DNA from: Lachnospiraceae bacterium
Lineage (GTDB): Bacteria > Bacillota > Clostridia > Lachnospirales > Anaerotignaceae
Direction of reading: 5' to 3'
DNA: 12,337 nucleotides
Assembly: GCA_003543235.1 (NCBI GenBank)
Contig: DPJA01000025.1
Location: 303-12,639 of the forward strand
The notes under the pieces were generated by a model that saw only the letters and a list, made by a program, of their open reading frames with translations, had not been told where the DNA came from and searched no databases. Below, in pieces: positions 1-6,795 of this stretch; the first letter of the stretch is position 1, and every line of letters begins with the position of its first letter. The position numbers and the translations under genes were made by a program.

Positions 1-2
1 CG

Positions 3-65
3 GTAGGGAAAGCAGGTTATGCAGGTAAGCTCTCGGTAGCAAGTGGGAATGTGACGCTGGACTGA
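3..65 (+). CDS. C-terminal end of an unidentified protein (cut by window edge)
   Basis: An open frame enters from the left edge and stops at TGA 63-65. It encodes the last 20 residues, VGKAGYAGKLSVASGNVTLD. The small, glycine/alanine/serine-rich ending would suit a beta-rich surface or phage-structural protein, but this is too short to assign. The frame choice rests only on its being open to the edge and on a plausible terminator downstream at 231-256. Confidence 0.35.
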   Translation, partial: VGKAGYAGKLSVASGNVTLD

Positions 66-230
66 TAATTTTGTCGGTACTTGTTACTGACAAAAAACAA
101 AAAAACGACAGATTACAGTCACTAGCCATTTTTTAGCTCACCGATCAAGCGCTTCGTAAATTTCAGTCGAGCTGACACTTACAGCTCCTATTAGTAATGG
201 GTCAAAGAATCACGCATTAAAAGCTTATAA

Positions 231-256
231 GGGAGAATGGTATTCTCCCTTTTTTG
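231..256 (+). terminator. Rho-independent terminator
   Basis: GGGAGAAT and ATTCTCCC form a perfect 8-bp stem around the loop GGT, followed directly by a T tract. An outer pair, GGTCAAA near 200-206 and TTTGACC at 253-259, could enclose it in a longer structure. It most likely ends the transcript of the gene that stops at 65, although it lies about 165 nt downstream of that stop. Confidence 0.7.
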
Positions 257-287
257 ACCTTGTAACAGTCACTGAGCCGAATTTTAA

Positions 288-329
288 CATAAACGTAAGG
301 GTTTGATTAATCAAACCCTTACGTTTATG
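288..329. repeat. 42-bp perfect palindrome, probable terminator of the small reverse-strand gene
   Basis: The left arm CATAAACGTAAGGGTTTGATT is the exact reverse complement of the right half. The centre lies between 308 and 309 and there is no spacer. As RNA it would fold into a stem of about 19 bp with a TTAA loop. It begins one base beyond the stop codon of the reverse-strand gene at 331, so it probably terminates or stabilises that mRNA. Downstream on that strand the T tract is weak (TTAAAATT), so a canonical intrinsic terminator is not certain. Confidence 0.7.
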
Positions 330-330
330 G

Positions 331-507
331 CTAGTATCGCGCCATATTCCTATGTTCTACAAGGTCAATGCTGCCTAAAACAATGTGTGCTAATCCAAAA
401 CCTACGATTCCCCAACCGATTTCAGGGGCTCTTTCCTTTACTGCAAAGCCAGCAGCAGTTACGGCTGTACCTAAAATGGCTGGAATCATTCCTTCACGCA
501 TTCCCAT
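331..507 (-). CDS. Small two-helix membrane protein of unknown function
   Basis: This encodes 58 residues starting MGMREGMIPA and ending EHRNMARY. The ATG at 507 is chosen because GGGAGG at 515-520 sits about 7 nt upstream; a TTG further upstream would fall on that Shine-Dalgarno. Two hydrophobic, glycine-rich stretches (about residues 7-23 and 30-50) are separated by the charged turn VKERAPE, which suggests a helical hairpin in the membrane. The second contains GWGIVGFGLAHIVLGSIDLV. It is monocistronic, transcribed divergently from the radical SAM gene, and ends at the 42-bp palindrome. The clean start signal and terminator make it a real gene, but I recognise no family with a known function. 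Confidence 0.75.
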   Translation of the reverse strand: MGMREGMIPAILGTAVTAAGFAVKERAPEIGWGIVGFGLAHIVLGSIDLVEHRNMARY

Positions 508-529
508 ACAAGTACCTCCCAATAAAATA

Positions 530-555
530 ATTATAGTTCAATAATATTTTGTCAA
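530..555 (-). promoter_or_regulatory. Candidate promoter for the small membrane protein
   Basis: Reading the reverse strand, TTGACA (550-555) is followed by TATAAT (530-535) with 14 bp between them. That is shorter than the usual 16-18; a less perfect TAATTA lies at 16 bp. Both hexamers match consensus and lie just upstream of the ribosome binding site at 515-520. Confidence 0.45.
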
Positions 556-686
556 ATTAAATAATTAGTATGTTAGTAAAAATAACTAAATGGGTCAGGA
601 TTAAACCATTTCATTGATTTATAGGACTAAGGTAATTTATGGATCTTGCTATTTTGCAATTCTTAAAGTCACTTTTTAAAAAAACA

Positions 687-714
687 TTGATAAAATTTAG
701 CCAAAGTGTAATAA
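687..714 (+). promoter_or_regulatory. Candidate promoter for the radical SAM operon
   Basis: TTGATA (687-692) and TAATAA (709-714) are separated by 16 bp. The -10 lies about 26 nt before the ATG at 741, leaving room for a short leader with the GGAG ribosome binding site at 732-735. Confidence 0.5.
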
Positions 715-740
715 TTATCATAAAAGTATGTGGAGATAAT

Positions 741-1694
741 ATGGAATATAAATTCAGATATAATACTTACTCTGACTATTTAAAAAATAAATATGGTGAA
801 AAAATATACAAGCTTCCGATAAACATTCCTGCAACCTGTCCGAATCGTGACGGAACGTTAGGTTATGGCGGCTGTATTTTTTGTGGTGAAGAGGGAGCTG
901 GTTATGAAAATCTTTCAAATGAATGCTCTGTGAGATATCAAATTGACTCAAATTCAGGATATATTCGAAAGAAGTATAAGGCAGAAAAATTTATAGCCTA
1001 TTTTCAAAACTTCAGCAATACCTATGTTCCACTAGAAAAATTTAAAGAATACATTATTGATTCATGTCAGAAGGATATTGTTCAAATATCAATATCTACT
1101 CGTCCAGACTGTGTTAAAAATGAATATCTGGAATTTTTAAAAGGAGTTAATAAAGATAGAAATGTTGAAATTTGTTTTGAACTTGGACTTCAAACTGTAA
1201 ACTATCATACATTAGACAAAATCAACAGAGGACATGGTTTGGCAGAATTTATTGATGCAGTACTTAGAATAAAAAGATATGGTTTTGAAATTTGTGTACA
1301 TATCATTTTAGATTTACCGTGGGACGATGTGAGGGATATAATTGAAGCTGCCAAGATAATTTCTGTACTGGGAATAGAACAAGTGAAATTGCATTCGCTT
1401 TATATAGTTAAAAATACCGTTCTCGAAAAAGCTTACAATAAAAATGAAGTTGAGCTATTATCAAAGGATGAATATATAAGAAGGGCAATAACCTTTTTGG
1501 AATATTTAAGCCCCGGTATAATAATTCAGAGATTAATTGGGCGTGCACCGGAAAAAAATACAGTTTTAGTTAATTGGAATACAAGTTGGTGGAAAATTAA
1601 GGATGAAATTGATGAATTAATGGACAAAATGGAGAGTTTTCAAGGAAAAAAATTTAATTATATGGGTGGAAATATTTTAGCAAATCTGTTATAG
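741..1694 (+). CDS. YhcC-type radical SAM protein (TIGR01212 family)
   Basis: This 317-residue protein has a normal length for the YhcC/TIGR01212 group, radical SAM enzymes related to Elp3 whose reaction is not firmly established as far as I know. An upstream in-frame ATG at 639 exists, but ATG 741 is preferred because it has GGAG 6 nt upstream and gives the family-typical N-terminus MEYKFRYNTYSDYLKNKYGE. The cluster motif is CPNRDG...GGCIFC, with C33, C45 and C48 (C-x11-C-x2-C). This replaces the classic CxxxCxxC and is characteristic of the group. QISISTRPDCV (about 114-124) and FELGLQ...INRGH (about 146-165) are the family's barrel motifs. A 30-nt gap links it to the next gene with no terminator, so the two are probably co-transcribed. 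Confidence 0.88.
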   Translation: MEYKFRYNTYSDYLKNKYGEKIYKLPINIPATCPNRDGTLGYGGCIFCGEEGAGYENLSNECSVRYQIDSNSGYIRKKYKAEKFIAYFQNFSNTYVPLEKFKEYIIDSCQKDIVQISISTRPDCVKNEYLEFLKGVNKDRNVEICFELGLQTVNYHTLDKINRGHGLAEFIDAVLRIKRYGFEICVHIILDLPWDDVRDIIEAAKIISVLGIEQVKLHSLYIVKNTVLEKAYNKNEVELLSKDEYIRRAITFLEYLSPGIIIQRLIGRAPEKNTVLVNWNTSWWKIKDEIDELMDKMESFQGKKFNYMGGNILANLL

Positions 1695-1724
1695 TATTAT
1701 TGGAACTTGAAAGGAGGAATTTTA

Positions 1725-2753
1725 GTGATTTGTAGAAATCCAAACTGCGAGATGGAAAATTCGGATGGTCTTGAGTTTTGTAAATACTGTGGTAGGAGAT
1801 TGAGGGCGCCTAAGAATTCGAGTAAAAGGCCGCTTCAACTAATTGCCGGAATACTTGTATTGATTTTTTTAAGTGTTGGTGTGAAAGCATTGTTTGCGAG
1901 TAAGGGAAAAATGAATATAACCAAGCAACCTGAAGATATTAAGAAAAATGAAATAGTGCAGACAACATTAGGTGGTGTTAAGGGTTATAAGTTTGCATTT
2001 GCTAGGGGAGTTTCACCTGTTAGAGAAATTTACTTGAATAATACTGATGGAACCATCGTTAAACTTACAAATTCTAATACACTAAATGCATATCCAAGTA
2101 TTTCACCTGACGGAACGAAAGTAGCTTTTGAACGGAAAAATGGAAAAACATTTGAGGTTTATATTGTTGGCATTAATGGAAAAGGTGAAAAGAAGCTTGC
2201 TGAGGGACATGCTCCCACTTGGGCTACTGATGGGTCGAGAATATGGTTTTATGTGAAAAGTTCAAAAAATATAAGTAATGTTCTAAATAGTATAATGACT
2301 GATGGTGCTGATCTAAAGATAGAGTCCACAACTTCAGACAGCTATTTTATGGCAAGGTTTGCACCTGATGGAAGCAAAATTGCAATGTCAAAATATAGTG
2401 TTGAAGGCTGGGGAATCTATACTGTAAGACCTGATCTTACAAATAGGAAGACACTCGTAAATAGTAAACAAAAAGAAGACGAGCCAACGTGGTCACCTGA
2501 TAGTACGAAAGTTGCATTCACCGGCTGGAAGGATAGCAACGCAGATATTTTCGTGGTAGATTCAAATAAAAACCTACTTAATCTTACAAATACACCCGCA
2601 GAAGAATATAGCCCGACATGGACAAAAGATGGAAAAATTATTTATACAAAGAATGAAGCTGTAGGGCCAAGTTTATATATTATGGATGCAGATGGATTAA
2701 ATCAGAAATTATTGTTGAAGGATGCGGCATATGGGTCGATTTCAATAAAATAA
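1725..2753 (+). CDS. Zinc-ribbon, membrane-anchored TolB-like beta-propeller protein
   Basis: This encodes 342 residues from GTG 1725, chosen because AAGGAGG at 1711-1717 lies 7 nt upstream; the TTG at 1707 would precede the Shine-Dalgarno. It opens with a zinc ribbon (C3, C8, C19, C22, ending CKYCGRRL). A single transmembrane helix follows (about residues 37-58). The outer part carries PD40/TolB-type repeats: YPSISPDGTKVAF, APTWATDGSRIWF, ARFAPDGSKIAM, EPTWSPDSTKVAF and SPTWTKDGKIIY. The expected topology is a cytoplasmic zinc ribbon with an extracytoplasmic propeller. It has no visible catalytic motif; a sensing or binding role is inferred. Co-transcription with the radical SAM gene is likely from the spacing, but a shared function is not evident. 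Confidence 0.82.
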   Translation: MICRNPNCEMENSDGLEFCKYCGRRLRAPKNSSKRPLQLIAGILVLIFLSVGVKALFASKGKMNITKQPEDIKKNEIVQTTLGGVKGYKFAFARGVSPVREIYLNNTDGTIVKLTNSNTLNAYPSISPDGTKVAFERKNGKTFEVYIVGINGKGEKKLAEGHAPTWATDGSRIWFYVKSSKNISNVLNSIMTDGADLKIESTTSDSYFMARFAPDGSKIAMSKYSVEGWGIYTVRPDLTNRKTLVNSKQKEDEPTWSPDSTKVAFTGWKDSNADIFVVDSNKNLLNLTNTPAEEYSPTWTKDGKIIYTKNEAVGPSLYIMDADGLNQKLLLKDAAYGSISIK

Positions 2754-2754
2754 T

Positions 2755-2790
2755 AAAAAAATGTCGGTGACTGTCACCGACATTTTTTTT
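2755..2790. terminator. Shared bidirectional terminator between convergent genes
   Basis: ATGTCGGTGA (2761-2770) pairs with TCACCGACAT (2774-2783) around CTG. An A tract at 2755-2761 and a T tract at 2783-2790 flank it, so either strand reads as stem plus U tract. It lies 1 nt after the stop of the propeller gene and overlaps the stop codon of the aldolase gene. Confidence 0.92.
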
Positions 2791-3718
2791 ATGCTTTTCC
2801 ACTGCAATTTAATACATCTCTCATTTTGTGTTGTACCATTGCTTTTATTGCATCTCTTGCTGGAGCAAGGTATTTTCTTGGGTCAAATTCTTCGGGATGT
2901 TCGACATAATATTTTCTTATTGATGTTGTCATTGCAAGTCTTAGGTCTGTGTCGATGTTTATTTTGCAGACACCCATTGTTCCTGCCCTTTTGAGCATCG
3001 ATTCCGGAACGCCTTGTGCTCCAGGAACGTGACCCCCATATTTATTGCATTCTTCTACGAATTGTTGCGGAACGGAGGATGCGCCGTGCAAAACAATTGG
3101 AAAACCCGGAAGAAGGATAGAAATTTTCTCAAGTCTATCAAAATCAAGTCTTGGTTCGCCCTTGAATTTGAATGCCCCGTGGCTTGTTCCGATTGCAATT
3201 GCAAGAGAGTCAACTCCTGTTCTTTCAACGAATTCCACTGCTTGGTCAGGGTCGGTGAAGGTTGCATCGGCAGCGCTAATATTTACTGCATCTTCAATGC
3301 CAGCAAGCTTACCAAGTTCTGCCTCTACAACTACGCCTCTTTCATGGGCATAATCTACAACTCTTTTAGTAAGTTCTATATTTTCCGCGAAAGCATGCTT
3401 TGAACCGTCTATCATAACCGATGTAAAACCGCCATCTATACATTGCTTGCAGATTTCAAAATCATCGCCATGATCAAGGTGAAGAACAATAGGAAGTCCT
3501 GTATCTTCTACTGCTGCCTCAACTAATTTCGTAAGATAAATATGTTTTGCATACTTTCTTGCACCTGCAGAAACCTGCAAAATAAGAGGTGCATTTTCCT
3601 CTTTTGCGGCATCAACGATACCTTGAATTATTTCCATATTGTTTACATTGAAGGCACCAACTGCATAACGGCCCTCATAGGCTTTCTTGAACATTTCTTT
3701 AGAAGTAACTAACGGCAT
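2789..3718 (-). CDS. fba: Class II fructose-1,6-bisphosphate aldolase
   Basis: This 309-residue, zinc-dependent aldolase interconverts fructose-1,6-bisphosphate with dihydroxyacetone phosphate and glyceraldehyde-3-phosphate in cytoplasmic glycolysis. The start ATG at 3718 has AGGAGG at 3725-3730, 6 nt upstream; a longer frame from 3757 adds 13 residues that do not fit the family. Visible motifs are GAFNVNNMEI (21-30), HLDHGDD (80-86) with catalytic D82 and zinc ligand H83, VEAELG with E134, IGTSHG with H180, VLHGASS with H211, and phosphate-binding KINIDTDLR (252-260). The gene is complete and monocistronic, with its own promoter and a terminator overlapping its stop. The assignment is secure at class II level; a related tagatose-bisphosphate aldolase is the main alternative but is less likely. 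Confidence 0.93.
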   Translation of the reverse strand: MPLVTSKEMFKKAYEGRYAVGAFNVNNMEIIQGIVDAAKEENAPLILQVSAGARKYAKHIYLTKLVEAAVEDTGLPIVLHLDHGDDFEICKQCIDGGFTSVMIDGSKHAFAENIELTKRVVDYAHERGVVVEAELGKLAGIEDAVNISAADATFTDPDQAVEFVERTGVDSLAIAIGTSHGAFKFKGEPRLDFDRLEKISILLPGFPIVLHGASSVPQQFVEECNKYGGHVPGAQGVPESMLKRAGTMGVCKINIDTDLRLAMTTSIRKYYVEHPEEFDPRKYLAPARDAIKAMVQHKMRDVLNCSGKA

Positions 3719-3747
3719 AAAAATCCTCCTTAGCATGTGATGAGAGA

Positions 3748-3776
3748 AGTTTATCATAGTAAATAATGTATGTCAA
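3748..3776 (-). promoter_or_regulatory. Promoter of the aldolase gene
   Basis: On the reverse strand a consensus TTGACA (3771-3776) is followed after exactly 17 bp by TAAACT (3748-3753). The -10 lies about 30 nt before the start codon, ahead of the AGGAGG. This is a textbook sigma-A arrangement for a strongly expressed glycolytic gene. Confidence 0.75.
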
Positions 3777-3905
3777 AAGAATAGAAATTATTTTTTAATT
3801 GAACGCGGGATATACAAAGACGATATTGGTGTGAGGACGGAAATTGACATCTTGATTGATTATGATAGGTAATTTTAGGGGGGTCTGACCTTTAGAATGC
3901 CAATA

Positions 3906-3932
3906 TTGACAGGAGTTCATATTTCATATAAG
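3906..3932 (+). promoter_or_regulatory. Candidate promoter upstream of the pRiA4b ORF-3-like gene
   Basis: TTGACA (3906-3911) and TATAAG (3927-3932) are 15 bp apart, which is somewhat short. It lies about 135 nt before the gene at 4069. The wider 3780-4068 gap otherwise holds only a small GGTC-T-GACC hairpin near 3885-3895 and a possible 27-codon reading frame. Confidence 0.4.
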
Positions 3933-3970
3933 CTTTTAAAAAGTACTTTTGCAAACAAGGGGTTTTTAAT

Positions 3971-4054
3971 TTGGCAAACCTTAAAACGTTCTATAAAGAA
4001 CAAAATTGCCAGGAATACATTAAAACTAAGCTTGAAATCAAATTTATTAAATAA
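3971..4054 (+). CDS. Possible 27-residue leader peptide or gene remnant
   Basis: A TTG start with AAGGGG about 8 nt upstream opens a frame that ends at TAA 4052-4054, overlapping the ribosome binding site of the next gene. The product would begin MANLKTFYKEQNCQEYIKTK. The frame is open further upstream too, without a start, so it may be the tail of a lost gene rather than a true leader. No homology is recognised. Confidence 0.2.
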   Translation: MANLKTFYKEQNCQEYIKTKLEIKFIK

Positions 4055-4068
4055 GGAGAGTTGAGAAA

Positions 4069-4734
4069 ATGGGTAAAACAAATGATGGTAAATGTATGTT
4101 TTGTGGTGAGACTTTTGGCAAGGCGGCAATTAAAAAGCATCTTGACAAATGTAATGCTAGAACGAAAGAGTACATTACAGAAGATGTTGCAAAAGCTGAG
4201 AAGTATTTTTGTATTTTTGCACAGGGATATGAAAATCCTGAATATTGGATTTATATTGACATTCCTGTAAATACTACCTTGAAAGTGTTGGACGAATTTC
4301 TGCGAGATATTTGGCTTGAGTGTTGTGGGCATTTAAGTGCATTTGATATAAATGGTCAAACTTTTTCCTGCAGTCCTGATAAGGATTATGGAGACAAAAG
4401 TATGAGTATAAAATTAGAAAATGTACTTGCTGTAGGTATGAAGTTTGATCACGAGTACGATTTTGGCTCTACTACTAGCCTAAAACTAAAAGTGATATCT
4501 GAATTTGATGGAAAAAAACGAAAGAAGGAAGCAAAACTGCTTGCAAGAAATAACCCGCCAATCATAAAATGTTCCTATTGTGACCAACCTGCAACAAATG
4601 TTTGCTGTGGGTGTGTTTATGATGAGGATGGCTGGGTTTGCGATGATTGTATAGACAAGCATGAATGTGGTGAGGATATGATGCTGCCAGTGGTTAATTC
4701 ACCACGAGTCGGCGTTTGTGCTTATGAAGGCTGA
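4069..4734 (+). CDS. pRiA4b ORF-3-like (IS1096 TnpR-type passenger) protein with zinc-binding ends
   Basis: This 221-residue protein starts at ATG 4069, with AAGGAG 10 nt upstream. The N-terminus holds a C2HC zinc finger (C9, C12, H24, C28). The middle (about 45-150) resembles the plasmid pRiA4b ORF-3 fold (PF07929): IPVNTTLKVLDEFLRDIWLE, then the HLSAF stretch, YGD, and YDFGSTTSLKLKV, where the family usually reads YDFGD plus W. The C-terminal part has paired cysteines (C168, C171, C179, C180, C182, C191, C194, C200) consistent with a further zinc ribbon. The family is often found in mobile or accessory DNA and its biochemical role is unknown. No terminator follows, so the RhuM fragment 30 nt downstream may share its transcript. 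It appears intact. Confidence 0.72.
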   Translation: MGKTNDGKCMFCGETFGKAAIKKHLDKCNARTKEYITEDVAKAEKYFCIFAQGYENPEYWIYIDIPVNTTLKVLDEFLRDIWLECCGHLSAFDINGQTFSCSPDKDYGDKSMSIKLENVLAVGMKFDHEYDFGSTTSLKLKVISEFDGKKRKKEAKLLARNNPPIIKCSYCDQPATNVCCGCVYDEDGWVCDDCIDKHECGEDMMLPVVNSPRVGVCAYEG

Positions 4735-4764
4735 GACATAATAAAACAGTTGGGTGGGTAAAAA

Positions 4765-5016
4765 TTGAGTAAAAAACAGATTGTGTCCAACAATTCGTTT
4801 ACGGAGTTCTTACTATATACTACGCCTAATGGCAAGGTAAAGGTGGAGATTTTTCTTCGCGACGAAAATATATGGCTTACACAAGAAAAAATAGCTCTCC
4901 TGTTTGGGGTACAGCGTCCAGCAATTACTAAACATATAAAAAATATCTTTGAAAGTGGAGAACTAAACGAAAATTCAGTTAGTTCCATTTTGGAACATAC
5001 TGCCGATGATGAGTAG
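4765..5016 (+). pseudogene. Truncated RhuM-family protein (N-terminal stub)
   Basis: This encodes 83 residues beginning at TTG 4765, ahead of which lies only a weak GGGTGGG Shine-Dalgarno. The sequence FLLYTTPNGKVKVEIFLRDE, then IWLTQEKIALLFGVQRPAIT and SVSSILEHTADD, is the conserved opening of RhuM proteins, which are normally around 300 residues or longer. This region resembles a small DNA-binding helix-turn-helix segment. After HTADD the frame ends at TAG, where full-length members continue with a GKTY-like segment. The rest of the gene is not found in the following 150 nt, so the break looks like a deletion, not a single point mutation. RhuM genes commonly travel with genomic islands and restriction loci. 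A functional short form cannot be excluded. Confidence 0.75.
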
Positions 5017-5085
5017 GTTGGGGATTGAAATATTTCGAGAACAGTAGGTGTGGTATGATTTGTAACAAAAAAATGGTCGAGGGTA

Positions 5086-5114
5086 TAGAAAAATAAATAT
5101 TTTTAGTATATAAT
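5086..5114 (+). promoter_or_regulatory. Weak candidate promoter for the PEP-utilising gene
   Basis: A perfect TATAAT (5109-5114) is preceded at 17 bp by the poor -35 TAGAAA (5086-5091). It lies about 47 nt before the ATG at 5162. A second -10-like TATAAG follows at 5121-5126. Confidence 0.35.
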
Positions 5115-5161
5115 TGGGCATATAAGTTGAAATATATTGAAAATAAGATTAAGGGGGAAAT

Positions 5162-6760
5162 ATGTATATAAAAAACCTTTCACAAATAGGTAAAAATGAT
5201 GTTAATATAGCTTGAGGTAAGGGCGCATCTTTAGGAGAATTGATTAACGCTGGAATGAATGTACCACCAGGCTTTGTAATATTCTCCACTACTTTTGATG
5301 AATTTATATTACAAAATAATTTAAAAGATACTATAGATGGAGTACTTATTAAAATAGATTATGAAGAAAGCATCTCTATAGACCACGCCTCAATTAAAAT
5401 TAGAGAATTGATTATGAATTATGAAATTTCAAATGAAATAAAGAACGAGATAATTAATCAGTATAATCAATTAAATACAAATTTTGTAGCAGTACGTTCA
5501 TCGGCTACAGCAGAGGATGGAGAAACGTCAACGTGGGCAGGGCAGCTTGAGACATATTTAAATACAACCGAAAAAGAGCTTATAACAAACATACAAAAGT
5601 GTTGGACATCATTGTTTACTCCAAGAGCAATTTTCTATAGGTCTAAAAAGGGTTTTGACAAAGATGATGCTTTTCTAGATGAAGAGCTAAAAAGGAAGCT
5701 TAAAGCCGAGTTAAATATTACAGATAATGAAGTTACGGAAGTTTTCTCACGCATAGCAACATGCCCGCCATTAGGAGAACTCGCATATAGTGAGGAACCA
5801 ATTGATTTATTTAAAATTGCTAAAAGCGTTAAAGATAACATTGAAAATATTGATAATATTTCAGAAGCGACTAATGAAATGCTTAATAGGCATGTGCAAA
5901 AGTATTCTTGGCTTAAATGTCCGGTTGCATTTGAAGATGGTTGCTTTACAAAAGAGGATTATATAGAAAGGCTTAAGTTCCTTATTGAAGACGATATCGA
6001 TGGTAAAATAGACAGAGCTATGAACACCAGAAGTAAAAATGAAAAGGAGTATCTTGAAACTGTTGTAAGATATCAGATAAAAGGTTCACTTCTTAAGCTT
6101 TGTGAAGCTACAAGAAACTTTATTTTCTTAAGGACATATACTACTGAAGCATCAGACGACCTATTTTACACAGGAAAACATACTATACTTAAAGAAGTGG
6201 CCAAAAGAATTGGGATTACTCTTAACGAAATTGTAATGCTTACACCAGATGATATTATAAGAAAACTTAAGGGCAGTAATATAGATTTGAAGGAAGTTAT
6301 ATTTAAACGTCAGCAAGGTCTGGTAATAATATGGGTTAATGGCGAAATAACAACTATTTTTGGAGAGCAAGCTTTAGAAATACAAAGTGAAATAAATAAA
6401 GCTTATCGTTTAGCAGGTCAAATAGATGATAATAAAAGTGAAAATGTTGTAGCAGGTATGCCAGCTAACCCGGGAAAAGCGAGAGGGACAGTGAAAATTC
6501 TAAATAGCTTTGAAGACAACCAGAAAGTAAAAAAGGGCGATATAATTGTTGCATCCATGACTACTCCTGATTATATATCAGCAATGGAAAAAGCAGCAGC
6601 TTTTGTTACCGACGAGGGCGGAATTACTTGTCATGCAGCAATAGTTTCAAGGGAATTTGATGTTCCTTGTATAGTAGGTACAGTAAATGCAACACAAATG
6701 TTAAGGGACGGTCAAATGGTAGAGGTTGATGCCGATAGAGGAGTTGTGGTTGTTTTATAA
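5162..6760 (+). pseudogene. PEP synthase/rifampicin phosphotransferase-like gene with in-frame TGA and shortened ATP-grasp domain
   Basis: Translation from ATG 5162 (AAGGGGG 4 nt upstream) gives MYIKNLSQIGKNDVNIA, then TGA at 5213-5215, then GKGASLGELINAGMNVPPGF in the same frame. Relatives have glycine at the interrupted position, so GGA to TGA is the simplest explanation. After the stop, 532 codons' worth of homology continues without further interruption. Counting from that ATG, the PEP/pyruvate-binding ATP-grasp part includes VAVRSSATAEDG (about 109-120) and the WAGQ...SLFTPRAIFYR stretch (about 125-160). It then breaks off at about residue 166 and passes into a helical segment (HVQKYSWLKCP). 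The C-terminus is a complete swivelling phosphohistidine domain (VAGMPANPGKARG, then DEGGITCHAAIVSRE with catalytic H491, then VPCIVGT). Full relatives are usually more than 800 residues. The nucleotide-binding second half of the ATP-grasp fold is absent, so dikinase activity is doubtful. It is either a pseudogene or a shortened protein with a sequencing error at the stop. Confidence 0.7.
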
Positions 6761-6795
6761 ATGCCGAGAGGCTATTAATTGTATTAGGAGGAGTT

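Noticed and set aside
160..306. A 48-codon open frame on the + strand (reading ISVELTLTAPISNGSKNHAL and onward) crossing the terminator and half the palindrome.
   Set aside because: It has no start codon or ribosome binding site, lies in a different frame from the upstream gene end, and overlaps strong hairpins. It could be a frameshifted gene tail, but nothing supports that.
303..530. A 75-codon + strand frame across the palindrome.
   Set aside because: It is antisense to the small membrane protein, which has a better ribosome binding site and a coherent hydrophobic pattern.
3014..3403. Long + strand open frames within the aldolase gene.
   Set aside because: They are shadows of a clearly conserved reverse-strand coding sequence and have no start signals.
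5213..5215. Selenocysteine at the TGA.
   Set aside because: The position is glycine in relatives, not cysteine or a redox site, and I see no obvious SECIS hairpin directly after it.
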